A DNA stretch of 64,000 bases from an uncultured Burkholderiales bacterium (GCA_903822825.1 CAIJQQ010000058.1:1-64000); one strand, 5' to 3'; numbered from the stretch's first letter, positions 32,037 through 41,073 are shown. Notes: a model not told the origin generated them from the letters alone. Translations and numbers: made by a program.

Positions 32037-34040
32037 ATGATCAACCTTAAAAACGTCATCCTCCGTCGCGGCTCCAAAGTGTTGCTGGACCAAGCCTCGG
32101 TCACCCTCAACCCCGGGGAAAAAGTCGGTCTGGTCGGGCGCAATGGTGCTGGCAAGTCGACTTTGTTTGCCCTGTTCAACGGCACGCTGCACGAAGACGG
32201 GGGCGACTTCGACATGCCCAAAGCCTGGCGCATGGCGCAAGTCGCACAAGACATGCCAGAGACCGCGCAGCCTGCCAGCGAATTTGTGCTCGAAGGCGAT
32301 ACGCGCCTGGCCGAACTGCGCCAGCGTCTGGTCGCAGCAGAGGAAAGTGGCGACGGCATGGAGATGGCGCATGTCTACACCGACCTTGCCGACGCAGGCG
32401 ACCACGACGCTCTGCCACGCGCCGAGGCCTTGATTTTGGGTTTGGGCTTTCGAGTCGACGAACTCAACAACCCGGTCAACAGTTTCTCGGGGGGCTGGCG
32501 CATGCGTTTGCAACTGGCCCGTGCACTGATGTGCCCGTCTGACATCCTGATCCTGGACGAACCCACCAACCACTTGGACTTGGACGCCTTGGTGTGGTTG
32601 GAAGCCTGGCTGCAGCGCTACAGCGGCACGATGATCGTGATCAGCCACGACCGGGAATTTTTGGATGCGGTGACCAACGTGACGCTGCACATCGACCATG
32701 CCAAACTGACCCGTTACGGCGGCAATTACAGCGCGTTTGAAATCCTGCGTGCCCAGCAAATGGAGCTGCAAGCGGCCTCGTTTTCCAAGCAGCAAGACAA
32801 AATTGCCCACCTGCAAAAGTTCATCAACCGCTTCAAGGCCCAGGCCAGCAAGGCCAAGCAAGCGCAAAGCCGGGTCAAGGCCTTGGAGCGCATGGAAAAA
32901 GTGGCCCCTTTGCTGGCCGATGCCGAATTCACCTTTGGCTTCAAAGAGCCCAACAACTTGCCCAACCCGATGCTGGCCATCAGCGACGCCAGTTTTGGCT
33001 ACACCGTCGAAGGCGAGACCAAACCCATCTTGCAAGGTGTCAGCAAATCGGTGCTGGCGGGCCAGCGCATCGGCATTCTGGGGGCCAATGGGCAGGGCAA
33101 ATCGACCTTGGTCAAAACCATTGCACGCACCATGCCGCTGCTCGCGGGCACGCTGACCGAAGGCAAGGGTCTGAACATCGGCTACTTTGCCCAGCAAGAA
33201 CTCGATGTGCTGCACCCTCAGGACAACCCGCTCGAGCACATGATCCGCCTGGCCAAAGAGCTGGGTATTGGCGAACCCAGCCGCGAGCAAGACCTGCGCA
33301 ACTACCTGGGCACCTTCAACTTTTCAGGCGACATGGTCAAGCAGGCCGTGGGCACCATGAGCGGTGGCGAAAAAGCCCGCCTGGTGCTGGCCATGATCGT
33401 GTGGCAGCGCCCCAACCTCTTGCTGCTGGACGAGCCCACCAACCACTTGGACTTGGCCACGCGTGAAGCGCTGTCGATGGCGCTCAACGAGTTCGAAGGC
33501 ACCGTCATGCTGGTCAGCCACGACCGCGCTTTGCTGCGCGCCGTGTGCGATGAGTTCTGGATGGTGGGCCGAGGCAAAGTCGAGCCCTTCGATGGCGACT
33601 TGGACGACTACCAAAAGTACCTGCTCGAAGAGTCCAAACGGCTGCGCGAAGAGGCCAAAAATGCCGCCCGCGATGTGCCCGCACCAGCGCAAGCCCCTGC
33701 GGTGGAAGTGGCCAAGCCGGTCGTCGCCGCGGTGGCCCCGCCCGTGGCAGCCACCAACACGCCAGGCGTGAGCAGTACCGAGCAACGCAAGCTCGAGGCC
33801 CAAAAGCGCCAGCAACTGGCCGCACAAACGCGACCCTTGAAGCGCGAGCTTGAACAAAATGAGCAACGCATGGCGAGCATCGAGGCCGAGAAAAGTCAAC
33901 TCGAGCAGCAGCTGAGCACCCCCTTGCCACCCGCACAAATCGCTGAAGCCGGCCGCCGCCTGAAAGCCCTGTCGGATGAAGTCAGCCAACTGGAAGAGCG
34001 CTGGCTGGAACTGACGCACTTGCTCGAAGAAACGGCATGA
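32037..34040 (+). CDS. ABC-F family ATPase (YheS-like)
   Basis: A 667-residue soluble ABC-F protein; family members bind the ribosome E site and act on stalled or starting ribosomes. Two ABC domains are present without membrane helices. Walker A GRNGAGKS lies near residues 38-45, the signature SFSGGWRMRL and Walker B ILILDEPTNHLD; the second has GANGQGKS, MSGGEKARL and LLLLDEPTNHLD. An Arm/linker rich in K/Q/A (FINRFKAQASKAKQAQSRVK) joins them. The C terminus is a coiled coil after a Pro/Ala/Val-rich linker. The N terminus INLKNVILRRGSKVLLDQ matches E. coli YheS best. Confidence 0.92.
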   Translation: MINLKNVILRRGSKVLLDQASVTLNPGEKVGLVGRNGAGKSTLFALFNGTLHEDGGDFDMPKAWRMAQVAQDMPETAQPASEFVLEGDTRLAELRQRLVAAEESGDGMEMAHVYTDLADAGDHDALPRAEALILGLGFRVDELNNPVNSFSGGWRMRLQLARALMCPSDILILDEPTNHLDLDALVWLEAWLQRYSGTMIVISHDREFLDAVTNVTLHIDHAKLTRYGGNYSAFEILRAQQMELQAASFSKQQDKIAHLQKFINRFKAQASKAKQAQSRVKALERMEKVAPLLADAEFTFGFKEPNNLPNPMLAISDASFGYTVEGETKPILQGVSKSVLAGQRIGILGANGQGKSTLVKTIARTMPLLAGTLTEGKGLNIGYFAQQELDVLHPQDNPLEHMIRLAKELGIGEPSREQDLRNYLGTFNFSGDMVKQAVGTMSGGEKARLVLAMIVWQRPNLLLLDEPTNHLDLATREALSMALNEFEGTVMLVSHDRALLRAVCDEFWMVGRGKVEPFDGDLDDYQKYLLEESKRLREEAKNAARDVPAPAQAPAVEVAKPVVAAVAPPVAATNTPGVSSTEQRKLEAQKRQQLAAQTRPLKRELEQNEQRMASIEAEKSQLEQQLSTPLPPAQIAEAGRRLKALSDEVSQLEERWLELTHLLEETA

Positions 34041-34062
34041 GTCTGCTCAGGTGACACAAAAC

Positions 34063-34088
34063 AAAGGGGCCCATGGTTGGGCCCCTTT
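34063..34088. terminator. Bidirectional terminator
   Basis: AAAGGGGCCC (34063-34072) pairs perfectly with GGGCCCCTTT (34079-34088) around a 6-base loop, 23 bases after the ABC-F stop. On the minus strand the stem runs into TTTGTTTTG, so it can also end the zinc-ribbon transcript from the right. Confidence 0.85.
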
Positions 34089-34131
34089 GCTTGGATGTGC
34101 AGACCGCTGTTCAGCGGGCAAGCGGGCTGCG

Positions 34132-34383
34132 TTAGCCGCCCACCACCGACCAACCTGCGTGCAGATCGGCTTTGTTGTTTTCGTATTCCCAAGCCGTGCC
34201 GCACCGGTCACAGCGGTAGGCGGTGATGGTGGCTTGACCCGGCTCGCGTGGCTCCTTGCGGTTGGCACCTTGCACCAATTCGGCGTGGCCCGGCGCACGG
34301 CGCCAGTTGCGCTGAATGCCCGCACAGGGCTCGCACAACTGCATCTTTTTCAATTCGTTCTGACGGTTCAAATCCATGGTCAT
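34132..34383 (-). CDS. Small zinc-ribbon protein of unknown function
   Basis: An 83-residue protein with two CxxC pairs, CEPC near residue 17 and CDRC near residue 58, enough for one zinc ribbon, and a conserved-looking C-terminal stretch TAWEYENNKADLHAGW. The middle is basic (RNWRRAPGHAELVQGANRKEP). I do not recognise a named family. Two ATGs are possible (34383 and 34377); no good SD helps. It lies between two terminators, so it is its own unit or is read from the tRNA-Lys side. Codon use matches the surroundings. Confidence 0.62.
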   Translation of the reverse strand: MTMDLNRQNELKKMQLCEPCAGIQRNWRRAPGHAELVQGANRKEPREPGQATITAYRCDRCGTAWEYENNKADLHAGWSVVGG

Positions 34384-34435
34384 GTGGGCTTTCTGAGAGG
34401 CAACGGGGCTGCTTGTGCACAGGACCCAAGAAAAA

Positions 34436-34463
34436 AGCACTTTGTACCGAAATACAAAGTGCT
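34436..34463 (-). terminator. Terminator downstream of tRNA-Lys
   Basis: An 11-bp perfect stem (AGCACTTTGTA at 34436-34446 with TACAAAGTGCT at 34453-34463, 6-base loop) starts 10 bases beyond the tRNA CCA. On the minus strand it ends in TTTTTT. The + strand side is also T-rich, so it may work both ways. Confidence 0.9.
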
Positions 34464-34473
34464 TTTATTTTTT

Positions 34474-34549
34474 TGGTGGGACCAGCGGGGGTCGAACCCA
34501 CGACAAACGGATTAAAAGTCCGCTGCTCTACCAACTGAGCTATGGTCCC
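34474..34549 (-). tRNA. tRNA-Lys(TTT)
   Basis: A 76-base tRNA including an encoded CCA (complement of 34474-34476). The acceptor stem starts GGGACC and ends GGTCCC. The anticodon loop CTTTTAA gives TTT, which reads AAA/AAG lysine codons. The D arm contains AGCTCAGTTGGTAGAGC and the T arm GGTTCGACCC. Confidence 0.97.
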
Positions 34550-34585
34550 TTTGCTGCACTGGCGGAGCAATGCAGCAAGACTCAA

Positions 34586-34591
34586 ATTATA
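34586..34591 (-). promoter_or_regulatory. -10 box for tRNA-Lys
   Basis: A perfect TATAAT on the minus strand, 36 bases upstream of the tRNA 5' end and just beyond the tcdA stop. The -35 region 17 bases upstream, inside the tcdA 3' end, is poor. This suggests tRNA-Lys has its own promoter rather than depending on tcdA read-through. Confidence 0.6.
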
Positions 34592-34594
34592 GCG

Positions 34595-35380
34595 TCATTT
34601 TTTTGCCTCATTCGGGACACCCGCCAAAAAATTCAGAATTTCAGACGCTGCGCACAAACCAAATGTGGCGGTCACCCCTACCGAAGAACCGTAGCCATGA
34701 CAGTTGAGTGAACCATCGCCTTCCGAGGCGCATGACGCATCGGGCGGGGCCACCGCTTCGCGGCTGAACACGCAGCACAGGCCGATGCGTTTGCCCTCTT
34801 TGGGCGCGCCATGGTGTTTGCGCAACTGGTAGCGCAACCGGGCCAGCAAGGGGTCGTGTGTGGCGAGCGACAAGTCATCCACATCCACTTTGTGCGCCAA
34901 CTTTTTGCCGCCTGCAGCGCCCACGCACACCAAGGGCGTTCGGGTTTGGCGCGCCCAAACGGCCAGCGCCAATTTGGCTTTGACGTCGTCACACGCGTCA
35001 ATGACCGCATCGGGCACGGCGGGCAGCAAGGCGGGCCAATTGTCAGGACCGACAAAATCGTCCACCACGTCCACCAGGCAACCGGGGTGAATCTCGGCAA
35101 TGCGCTCTTGCATCGCTAGCGCCTTGGCCCGGCCCAACGTTGACGTGAGGGCGTGGATCTGACGGTTCACATTGGACTCGGCGATGTGGTCCATGTCGAT
35201 CAGGGTCAGGCGGGCCACGCCGCTGCGGGCCAGGGCTTCGGCGGTCCAGGAGCCCACACCACCAATGCCCACCACCACCACATGGGCGGCGCGGATTTGC
35301 TCGGCTCCCTGAACGCCATAGAGCCGTTGCAAGCCGCCAAACCGGCGCTCTTCCTGCTCTATCACAGCAAGATCAGTCAT
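34595..35380 (-). CDS. tcdA: tRNA threonylcarbamoyladenosine dehydratase TcdA
   Basis: A 261-residue E1/MoeB-like ATP-dependent dehydratase that cyclises t6A37 to ct6A in tRNAs reading ANN codons. It has the dinucleotide-type loop GIGGVGSW at 38-45, then LTLIDMDHIAESNVNRQIHA, the E1-like adenylation site. CCVFSREAV and the C-terminal helix follow. The length matches E. coli TcdA (YgdL/CsdL). It overlaps the upstream transporter gene by 8 bases. CsdE/CsdA partners are not nearby. Confidence 0.94.
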   Translation of the reverse strand: MTDLAVIEQEERRFGGLQRLYGVQGAEQIRAAHVVVVGIGGVGSWTAEALARSGVARLTLIDMDHIAESNVNRQIHALTSTLGRAKALAMQERIAEIHPGCLVDVVDDFVGPDNWPALLPAVPDAVIDACDDVKAKLALAVWARQTRTPLVCVGAAGGKKLAHKVDVDDLSLATHDPLLARLRYQLRKHHGAPKEGKRIGLCCVFSREAVAPPDASCASEGDGSLNCHGYGSSVGVTATFGLCAASEILNFLAGVPNEAKK

Positions 35381-36476
35381 GCGCCATCTGCCATTTCAGG
35401 GTGAGCACAGCTCCCAACACGATGCCCGCCGTGGCCAGCAGGCTGCCCAAGTTCAAGGTCGACAGTCCGCTCAAACCTTGTCCAAACGTGCAGCCCAGCG
35501 CCATGACGCCGCCCACGCCCATCAAAAGACCACCCACCAAGTGTCTAACCAGATCAGCGGTTTGGGTAAAGCCTTCCCAGCGAAAAGTGCCCGCGCGCCA
35601 AGCACTGAATGCCGTGCCCAACAGCACACCCGGCAGCAGGGCCATGCCAAAGTTCACGCGTTTGGTGCCGTCACTGAAGTAGAGGAACGCGTCGAGCCAA
35701 TAGCCCACGGGCCCGACAAAGCTCATGGACTCCATCCGGCCGCTGGCGGTCGTGAGAAAGACCGACTCCAGCGTTTCAGGGTGCTCAGGCACCCATGCCA
35801 GAACGCCCGTGGTCCACCACAACAAGACGGTGATCAGACCCACACCCACACCCGCGAACAGCAGCTTGCCTGATCGGAAGGTTGCATCGCTCACCGCCCA
35901 AATGCCAAGACCCAAGGCCAGCAACAGTGCCAACACTGCGCCCGCGAAAGGCAGGCTCCAACCCGAAAATTGTGCCAGCCATTGGCTGAAAAATGGCCCG
36001 GCACCCCATGCCACGTCGATGTGATCAAGGCCTTGGACACGCCACACAGCGGGCAAACCACGCATGGTGGCCAGCGCCGCCATGCCCATGGCCATGAGGA
36101 CCACCAACTGTTTGAGGTTGCCTGCCCCCAAACGCACGAGCGACTTGCTGGCGCAACCGGAGGCCAGCACCATGCCCACGCCAAACATCACACCGCCCAG
36201 CAGCAGGGACAGCCAAGGCAGGCGTTGGCTGTTGTAAATCGTGTTGAGGGGGCTGATGCCGCTGAACAACATGAGCGCACCGAAACCGCACATGGCCACA
36301 GCAAGCGCCAAGGCCCATTGCCGTGCCCGGTGGGAGTTGCCCATGACAATCCAGTCGCTGACCGCTCCCATGGCGCAAAAATGTGTGCGGTGCAGGGCAT
36401 AGCCCAACACACCTGACGCGGCAAAAGCCAGCGCCAGGACGGCGACAGTCTGCCACTGCAGTTGCTCTACCGTCAT
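35373..36476 (-). CDS. YeeE/YedE (TsuA-like) sulfur-compound transporter
   Basis: A 367-residue polytopic inner-membrane protein of the YeeE/YedE family, whose characterised members take up thiosulfate. Three conserved cysteine blocks are visible: THFCAMGAVSDW, LASGCASKSLVRLGAGNLK and ALGCTFGQGLSGLSTLNLG. In the thiosulfate transporter these line the transport path. It lacks a fused TusA-like domain and none adjoins. It is 8 bases after cpoB and overlaps tcdA, so it seems to belong to the tolB-pal-cpoB transcript. Confidence 0.9.
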   Translation of the reverse strand: MTVEQLQWQTVAVLALAFAASGVLGYALHRTHFCAMGAVSDWIVMGNSHRARQWALALAVAMCGFGALMLFSGISPLNTIYNSQRLPWLSLLLGGVMFGVGMVLASGCASKSLVRLGAGNLKQLVVLMAMGMAALATMRGLPAVWRVQGLDHIDVAWGAGPFFSQWLAQFSGWSLPFAGAVLALLLALGLGIWAVSDATFRSGKLLFAGVGVGLITVLLWWTTGVLAWVPEHPETLESVFLTTASGRMESMSFVGPVGYWLDAFLYFSDGTKRVNFGMALLPGVLLGTAFSAWRAGTFRWEGFTQTADLVRHLVGGLLMGVGGVMALGCTFGQGLSGLSTLNLGSLLATAGIVLGAVLTLKWQMAHD

Positions 36477-36484
36477 GGTCAGGG

Positions 36485-37264
36485 TCAGCGCAGGCGGGCC
36501 AACCGGTCTTTGGCCGCTTGCGCGGTCTCGGAGTCGGGATGGGTTTTGACCAGGTCTTCCAAGGTCTTGCGAGCGCCCTTGGCGTCCTTGAGTTCCTGCT
36601 GCACATTCGAGATGGCCAGCATGGCTTCAGCAGCACGCGCGTGCGCGGGTGCCAAGGTCAGCAATTGGCGAAAATGCGCCATCGACTCTTTGTAGTCTTT
36701 GGTCGCGTACTCGGCATTGCCCAACCAGAACAGGGCCGTGGGCAGGTAGCCGCTTTGAGCGTAACGCTGAACGAACGCCAGCAACACCAAACGGGCGGCA
36801 GCAAAGTCGCCCTTGCGGAACACCTCCAGCGCTTGCTCATAATCGCGTTTCTCAGCCACTTCGACAGAAAACTCGCGTCCATCCACCGTCACTTTGATGG
36901 GCTCGATTTTTCGGAACCGCTCGTCCAGCCCGGCTAGCACGTCTTTGTGGCGTTGCTGCAATTCGGAGAGGTCTCGCGCCAACTGCTCTTGCTGACCCCG
37001 GCCCTTGGAGATGTCTGCTCTGAGACCATCCATCTGGTTTTGCAAATCCAAAAGCGAGCGTCGCAGTTGGACGTTTTCCTCGCTCAATGCCTTGATGCTG
37101 TTGGTGTGCGTGTTGTTGCTGTTTTCAAGCCGCTGACGCAAGTCGAGTATGGCGCGCCGCGCCTCATCGTCGTCCAGCAAACCTGCCTGTGCAATCCCCA
37201 AAGACAGCGCCAGTCCTGCCATGACCAGGCACTGCGAGAGCCCACGCCCGCTTGTGCTTTGCAT
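36485..37264 (-). CDS. cpoB: Cell division coordinator CpoB (YbgF)
   Basis: A 259-residue periplasmic protein that links peptidoglycan synthesis by PBP1B with Tol-Pal during outer-membrane constriction. It has a signal peptide (about residues 1-27, ending AQA), an N-terminal trimerising coiled coil (about 35-105) and C-terminal TPR repeats (from about 138, YEQALEVFRKGDFAAARLVL onward). It lies three bases after pal, the standard position. Confidence 0.94.
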   Translation of the reverse strand: MQSTSGRGLSQCLVMAGLALSLGIAQAGLLDDDEARRAILDLRQRLENSNNTHTNSIKALSEENVQLRRSLLDLQNQMDGLRADISKGRGQQEQLARDLSELQQRHKDVLAGLDERFRKIEPIKVTVDGREFSVEVAEKRDYEQALEVFRKGDFAAARLVLLAFVQRYAQSGYLPTALFWLGNAEYATKDYKESMAHFRQLLTLAPAHARAAEAMLAISNVQQELKDAKGARKTLEDLVKTHPDSETAQAAKDRLARLR

Positions 37265-37267
37265 GGG

Positions 37268-37807
37268 TCAGTACCGAATTTCAACGCGGCGATTTTTCGC
37301 CAGCGACGACTCGTCAGCGCCTTCAGCTGCGGGCTTTTCTTTGCCGTAGCTCACGGCTTCGATTTGGCTCTCGGGCACGCCCAAGAGGCTCAAAGCACGG
37401 CGCACGGCTTCTGCACGCTTTTGGCCCAGGGCCAAGTTGTACTCGCGGCCACCGCGCTCGTCGGTGTGGCCTTCCAGCGTGGCTTTGCGCTGCTTGTTGG
37501 CTTGCAAAAAGCGGGCATGGCTTTCGATCACGGGACGCGCATCGGCACGAACCAAGAAGCTGTCGTAGTCAAACAGCACGACATGGGCTGTGCCCATGGG
37601 GCCGATGCCGGTGCCAGACTTGTCGGCCAGCACGGGTGCCACAGACGACGAAGACGCCTGACTGTCTCCGCTGCCCACGACTGTGGTCGACGGCCCCGAA
37701 CTGGTTGCAGATTTGTCTTCAACCGGCACATCGTCCAGTTTCACGCCCGAGGCGCAACCGGCCAACAAGGCCACCAGCGCGATGCCACTGAGCAGTTTCT
37801 TCATCAT
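37268..37807 (-). CDS. pal: Peptidoglycan-associated lipoprotein Pal
   Basis: A 179-residue outer-membrane lipoprotein. The lipobox LLAGC puts the lipidated cysteine at residue 18 (17 if the second ATG is used). The C-terminal OmpA-like domain binds meso-DAP in peptidoglycan: VLFDYDSFLV, LEGHTDERGGREYNLALGQK and RAEAVRRAL are diagnostic. A Ser/Thr/Val-rich linker (about 25-65) separates the two. Pal works with TolB and TolQRA; only tolB is adjacent (21 bases upstream). Confidence 0.97.
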   Translation of the reverse strand: MMKKLLSGIALVALLAGCASGVKLDDVPVEDKSATSSGPSTTVVGSGDSQASSSSVAPVLADKSGTGIGPMGTAHVVLFDYDSFLVRADARPVIESHARFLQANKQRKATLEGHTDERGGREYNLALGQKRAEAVRRALSLLGVPESQIEAVSYGKEKPAAEGADESSLAKNRRVEIRY

Positions 37808-37828
37808 TTCACAGACTCCATAAAAAAA

Positions 37829-39118
37829 TCATTTGCGGTACGGGCCCCAGTTGGGCTCGCGGATGTCGCCACCTTTGCCGGACAAGCGGGCCTTGATGCG
37901 GCCATCCAACGTGGTGGTCATCAGGGCTTCACCTTGTTGTTGGGTGGCATAGACCACCAAACGGCTGTTGGGTGAAAAACTGGGCCGCTCATCCGCCCCG
38001 GTGTCGGTCAGCGCAGTGCTTTGGCCTGTGGCCAGTTCCATCAGCTGCAAGCGGAACTGTCCACCTTGGCGCTGAACATAAGCCATCCAGCGGCCGTCAG
38101 CGCTGAGCGTCGGGGAGATATTGTAGGAGCCATTGAAACTGACCCGTTCGGCATTGCCGCCCTGAGCGGGCATGCGGTAAATCTGCGGGCTGCCGCCTCG
38201 GTCACTGACAAAATAGATTTGCGAGCCGTCTGCCGAAAAGGCAGGCTCGGTGTCGATGCTGCTCGACTGCGTCAATCGGCGCGGCTCACCCCCTGCCAGG
38301 TCGATGCGGTAGAGCTGCGAGCCGCCGTCGCGCGTGAGGGTGGCCACCAACGAGCGGCCATCGCGTGCCCATGCGGGTGCGCTGTTGGAGCCCTTGAAGT
38401 TGGCCACCACACGGCGCTGGCCACTGGTCACGTCGTGCACATAGATCACTGGCTTGCGTGATTCAAAAGACACATAAGCCACCTGGCCGCCCAGGGGTGA
38501 CCACGAGGGCGAGATGATGGGCTCTTGGCTACCCAAAGCGGATTGGGCGTTCTCGCCGTCGGAATCGGCGATCCACAGCGTGTAACGGCCAGATTGCTTG
38601 GTGATGTAGGTGATGCGGCTGGCAAATGCGCCAGGTGTGCCCGTGAGGTTTTCGTAAACCCAGTCGGCCATGCGGTGGGCTGACAGGCGCAAATCGCCCG
38701 CAGACACGGTATCGCGGAAATCGGACTTTTCCTGGCCTTTGACCGCATCCCACAAGCGGGCTCGGATGTCGTAGCGCCCGTCAGCCAGACGGGAGACGCT
38801 GCCTGCAACCAGCGCTTCAGCCGATCGCTGACGCCAAGGCGAGAAATCGGGACGGCTGGTTTCGTCCAGCGCTGTACCAGAGGCATCCAGGCCTTTGAAC
38901 TGGCCGCTGCGCTCCAGGTCCGCCTGCACAATGGCGGCCAGCTTTTGCGGCGCAGAGGCCTCGCCCTTGAAAGGTGCAATGACCACGGGCAACTGGGTCA
39001 TGCCCACGCCCGTGACCTCGACACGGAATTGCGCCACAGCAGGGCCAGTCAAACACAGGGCCAGGCCAACAGCCACCAACCCACGCCAGCGCTTCAACAA
39101 AACAGTCGGTTCCATCAT
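37829..39118 (-). CDS. tolB: Tol-Pal system protein TolB
   Basis: A 429-residue periplasmic protein with a signal peptide (about residues 1-28, ending GPAVAQ), an N-terminal alpha/beta domain and a six-bladed beta-propeller. The propeller shows repeats such as NGSYNISPTLSADGRWMAYV and DTEPAFSADGSQIYFVSDRG. It binds Pal at the outer membrane and TolA. The ATG pair at 39115-39118 gives the family length; the frame is open further upstream but would run into msbA. The gene starts a transcript divergent from msbA. tolQ, tolR and tolA, usually upstream, are not here. Confidence 0.95.
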   Translation of the reverse strand: MMEPTVLLKRWRGLVAVGLALCLTGPAVAQFRVEVTGVGMTQLPVVIAPFKGEASAPQKLAAIVQADLERSGQFKGLDASGTALDETSRPDFSPWRQRSAEALVAGSVSRLADGRYDIRARLWDAVKGQEKSDFRDTVSAGDLRLSAHRMADWVYENLTGTPGAFASRITYITKQSGRYTLWIADSDGENAQSALGSQEPIISPSWSPLGGQVAYVSFESRKPVIYVHDVTSGQRRVVANFKGSNSAPAWARDGRSLVATLTRDGGSQLYRIDLAGGEPRRLTQSSSIDTEPAFSADGSQIYFVSDRGGSPQIYRMPAQGGNAERVSFNGSYNISPTLSADGRWMAYVQRQGGQFRLQLMELATGQSTALTDTGADERPSFSPNSRLVVYATQQQGEALMTTTLDGRIKARLSGKGGDIREPNWGPYRK

Positions 39119-39266
39119 GGTAGGTTCATGTGCCAAATCAGACAGGGGATCGTACACCGTAGAAGCGGCGTTCAAGCCGCCTGCAGGCACAAAGATGATC
39201 ATGCAAGCGGCCGCACAAGCCCGTTCACCTGACGCACAGGCCAGGCTCTTACAATGGAATGGCACC
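39119..39266. promoter_or_regulatory. Divergent promoter region tolB / msbA
   Basis: 148 bases between two divergent envelope genes. Toward msbA, TACAAT at 39250-39255 looks like a -10 box but would leave a leader of only about 5 bases. I see no convincing -35 for it and no clear box for tolB. Confidence 0.4.
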
Positions 39267-41054
39267 ATGACCACCCCCAACACCCCGACCGAACCCGCGC
39301 TCGCTGCTCAGAGCACCCGCCAAAGGCTGCTTCGCCTCAAAGGCTATTTCGGCCAACAAAGGGGCGTTTGGGTCGTTGCCATCATCGCCACCTTGGTTTC
39401 GGCCTTCACAGAGCCACTGATTCCGGCGCTCTTTCAGCCCTTGCTGGACAAGGGTTTCACGCAAAACGCCCTGCCCTTGTGGTCGGTGCCCGTGGCCGTC
39501 ATGGGCATTTTTTTGGTGCGCGGCATCGCGCATTACATGGGCCAATATGCACTGGCCAGAATCACCAACGACGGCATGGAGAAACTCCGCCAGGACCTGT
39601 TCCGTCAATTGATGCGGGCCGACTTGAGTCTGTTCACCCGGCAATCGGCCAGCACCCTGTCCAACACCATCGTCTACGAAGTGCAAAACGGTGCTGGTCA
39701 ATTGGTGTCGGCTGTGATTGGCCTGACCCGTGACGGATTCACCCTGTTCGCCCTGGTGGGCTATTTGCTGTGGATCAACTGGAAGCTCACCCTGGTGGTG
39801 TTCACGGTGGCCCCGGCTTTGAGTTGGGTCATGAAAACCCTTTCCAAACGCTTGTACCGCCTGACCCGAGAAAGCCAGCGAGCCACCGACGATCTGGCCT
39901 ATGTGGTGGAAGAAAACGTGCTGGCCCACCGCATGGTGCGCCTGCATGGGGCGCAAGCGGGTCAACTCGAACGCTTTGAGCGCTTGGGGCACCAACTGCG
40001 GGGCCTGGCGCTCAAGTCCACCTCTGCCTCGGCGGCCATCACGCCCCTGACCCAGATGTTGGCGGCAGTTGCCTTGTCGCTGGTTCTGAGCCTTGCCTTG
40101 GTGCAAAGCCAGGGCGGCAACAGTGGCACCACCGTGGGCGGCTTTGTCGCGTTCATCAGTGCCATGCTCATGCTTGTCGCGCCCGTCAAACGGCTCGCTG
40201 ACGTGATCAATCCCATCACACGGGGCTTGGCGGCCATTGAAAGGGGCTTGTCCTTGATGAAAGACGCGCCCACCGAGGCCGAAGGCACCCACCAGAGCGC
40301 ACGGGCACAAGGCCTGATCGAATGGCGCCAAGTGGGCATTCGGTTCAAAGACGACGCACCGCCTGCGCTGGACGGCATCGACCTGACGGTCCATCCCGGT
40401 GAAATCGTGGCCTTGGTTGGCACTTCGGGGGCAGGCAAGACCACGCTGGTGAATCTGCTGCCCCGGTTTTTGGAGCCCAGCACCGGCCAAGTGCTGCTGG
40501 ACGGCCACCCCCTGCCCAGTTGGACGCTGGCGAGCCTGCGCGCCCAATTCGCCCTGGTCAGCCAGGACGTGATCATGCTCAACGACACCGTTCAGGCCAA
40601 TGTCTGCCTGGGCTTGCCCGCAGACCGGGCAAAGATTCAAGCCAGCCTGGAAGCGGCCAACCTTTGGAGCCATGTGCAGCAAATGCCGCAAGGCATGGAC
40701 AGCTTGCTCGGCCACAACGCGGCGCAACTGTCAGGTGGTCAACGCCAGCGTCTGGCCATTGCCCGAGCGCTGTACAAAAATGCGCCGATTCTGATCCTGG
40801 ACGAAGCCACATCGGCCTTGGACAACGAATCTGAACGACTGGTTCAAGACGCCCTCAAGGTGCTGATGCTGGGCCGCACCACTTTGATCGTGGCGCACCG
40901 CCTGTCCACCATCGAGCACGCCGACCGCGTGGTGGTGATGGAGCAAGGCCGCATCTTGGAACAAGGCGCGCCAGCAGAGTTGCTGGCGCGGGGTGGCGCT
41001 TATGCCCGGCTGCACAGCCGCGGCGAATGGGCTGCTCAGCCTGTACAGGGCTGA
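39267..41054 (+). CDS. msbA: Lipid A export ABC transporter MsbA
   Basis: A 595-residue half-transporter that flips lipid A-core across the inner membrane. An N-terminal six-helix membrane domain (about residues 30-330) precedes the ATPase. That has Walker A GTSGAGKT, the signature LSGGQRQRLAIARAL, Walker B ILILDEATSALD and the switch His in LIVAHRLS. MsbA features such as LTRESQRATDDLAYVVEENV are present. The ATG at 39267 fits; in-frame sequence upstream overlaps tolB. No lpxK follows, so it is a single gene. It converges on rng with 19 bases between. Confidence 0.92.
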   Translation: MTTPNTPTEPALAAQSTRQRLLRLKGYFGQQRGVWVVAIIATLVSAFTEPLIPALFQPLLDKGFTQNALPLWSVPVAVMGIFLVRGIAHYMGQYALARITNDGMEKLRQDLFRQLMRADLSLFTRQSASTLSNTIVYEVQNGAGQLVSAVIGLTRDGFTLFALVGYLLWINWKLTLVVFTVAPALSWVMKTLSKRLYRLTRESQRATDDLAYVVEENVLAHRMVRLHGAQAGQLERFERLGHQLRGLALKSTSASAAITPLTQMLAAVALSLVLSLALVQSQGGNSGTTVGGFVAFISAMLMLVAPVKRLADVINPITRGLAAIERGLSLMKDAPTEAEGTHQSARAQGLIEWRQVGIRFKDDAPPALDGIDLTVHPGEIVALVGTSGAGKTTLVNLLPRFLEPSTGQVLLDGHPLPSWTLASLRAQFALVSQDVIMLNDTVQANVCLGLPADRAKIQASLEAANLWSHVQQMPQGMDSLLGHNAAQLSGGQRQRLAIARALYKNAPILILDEATSALDNESERLVQDALKVLMLGRTTLIVAHRLSTIEHADRVVVMEQGRILEQGAPAELLARGGAYARLHSRGEWAAQPVQG

Positions 41055-41073
41055 ACACACGGCCTAGGACGCC

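Noticed and set aside
38895..39266. N-terminal extension of msbA by 124 codons, and a 55-codon extension of tolB in the opposite direction
   Set aside because: Both overlap the divergent neighbour. The added residues do not resemble either family, and the chosen ATGs give family-length proteins.
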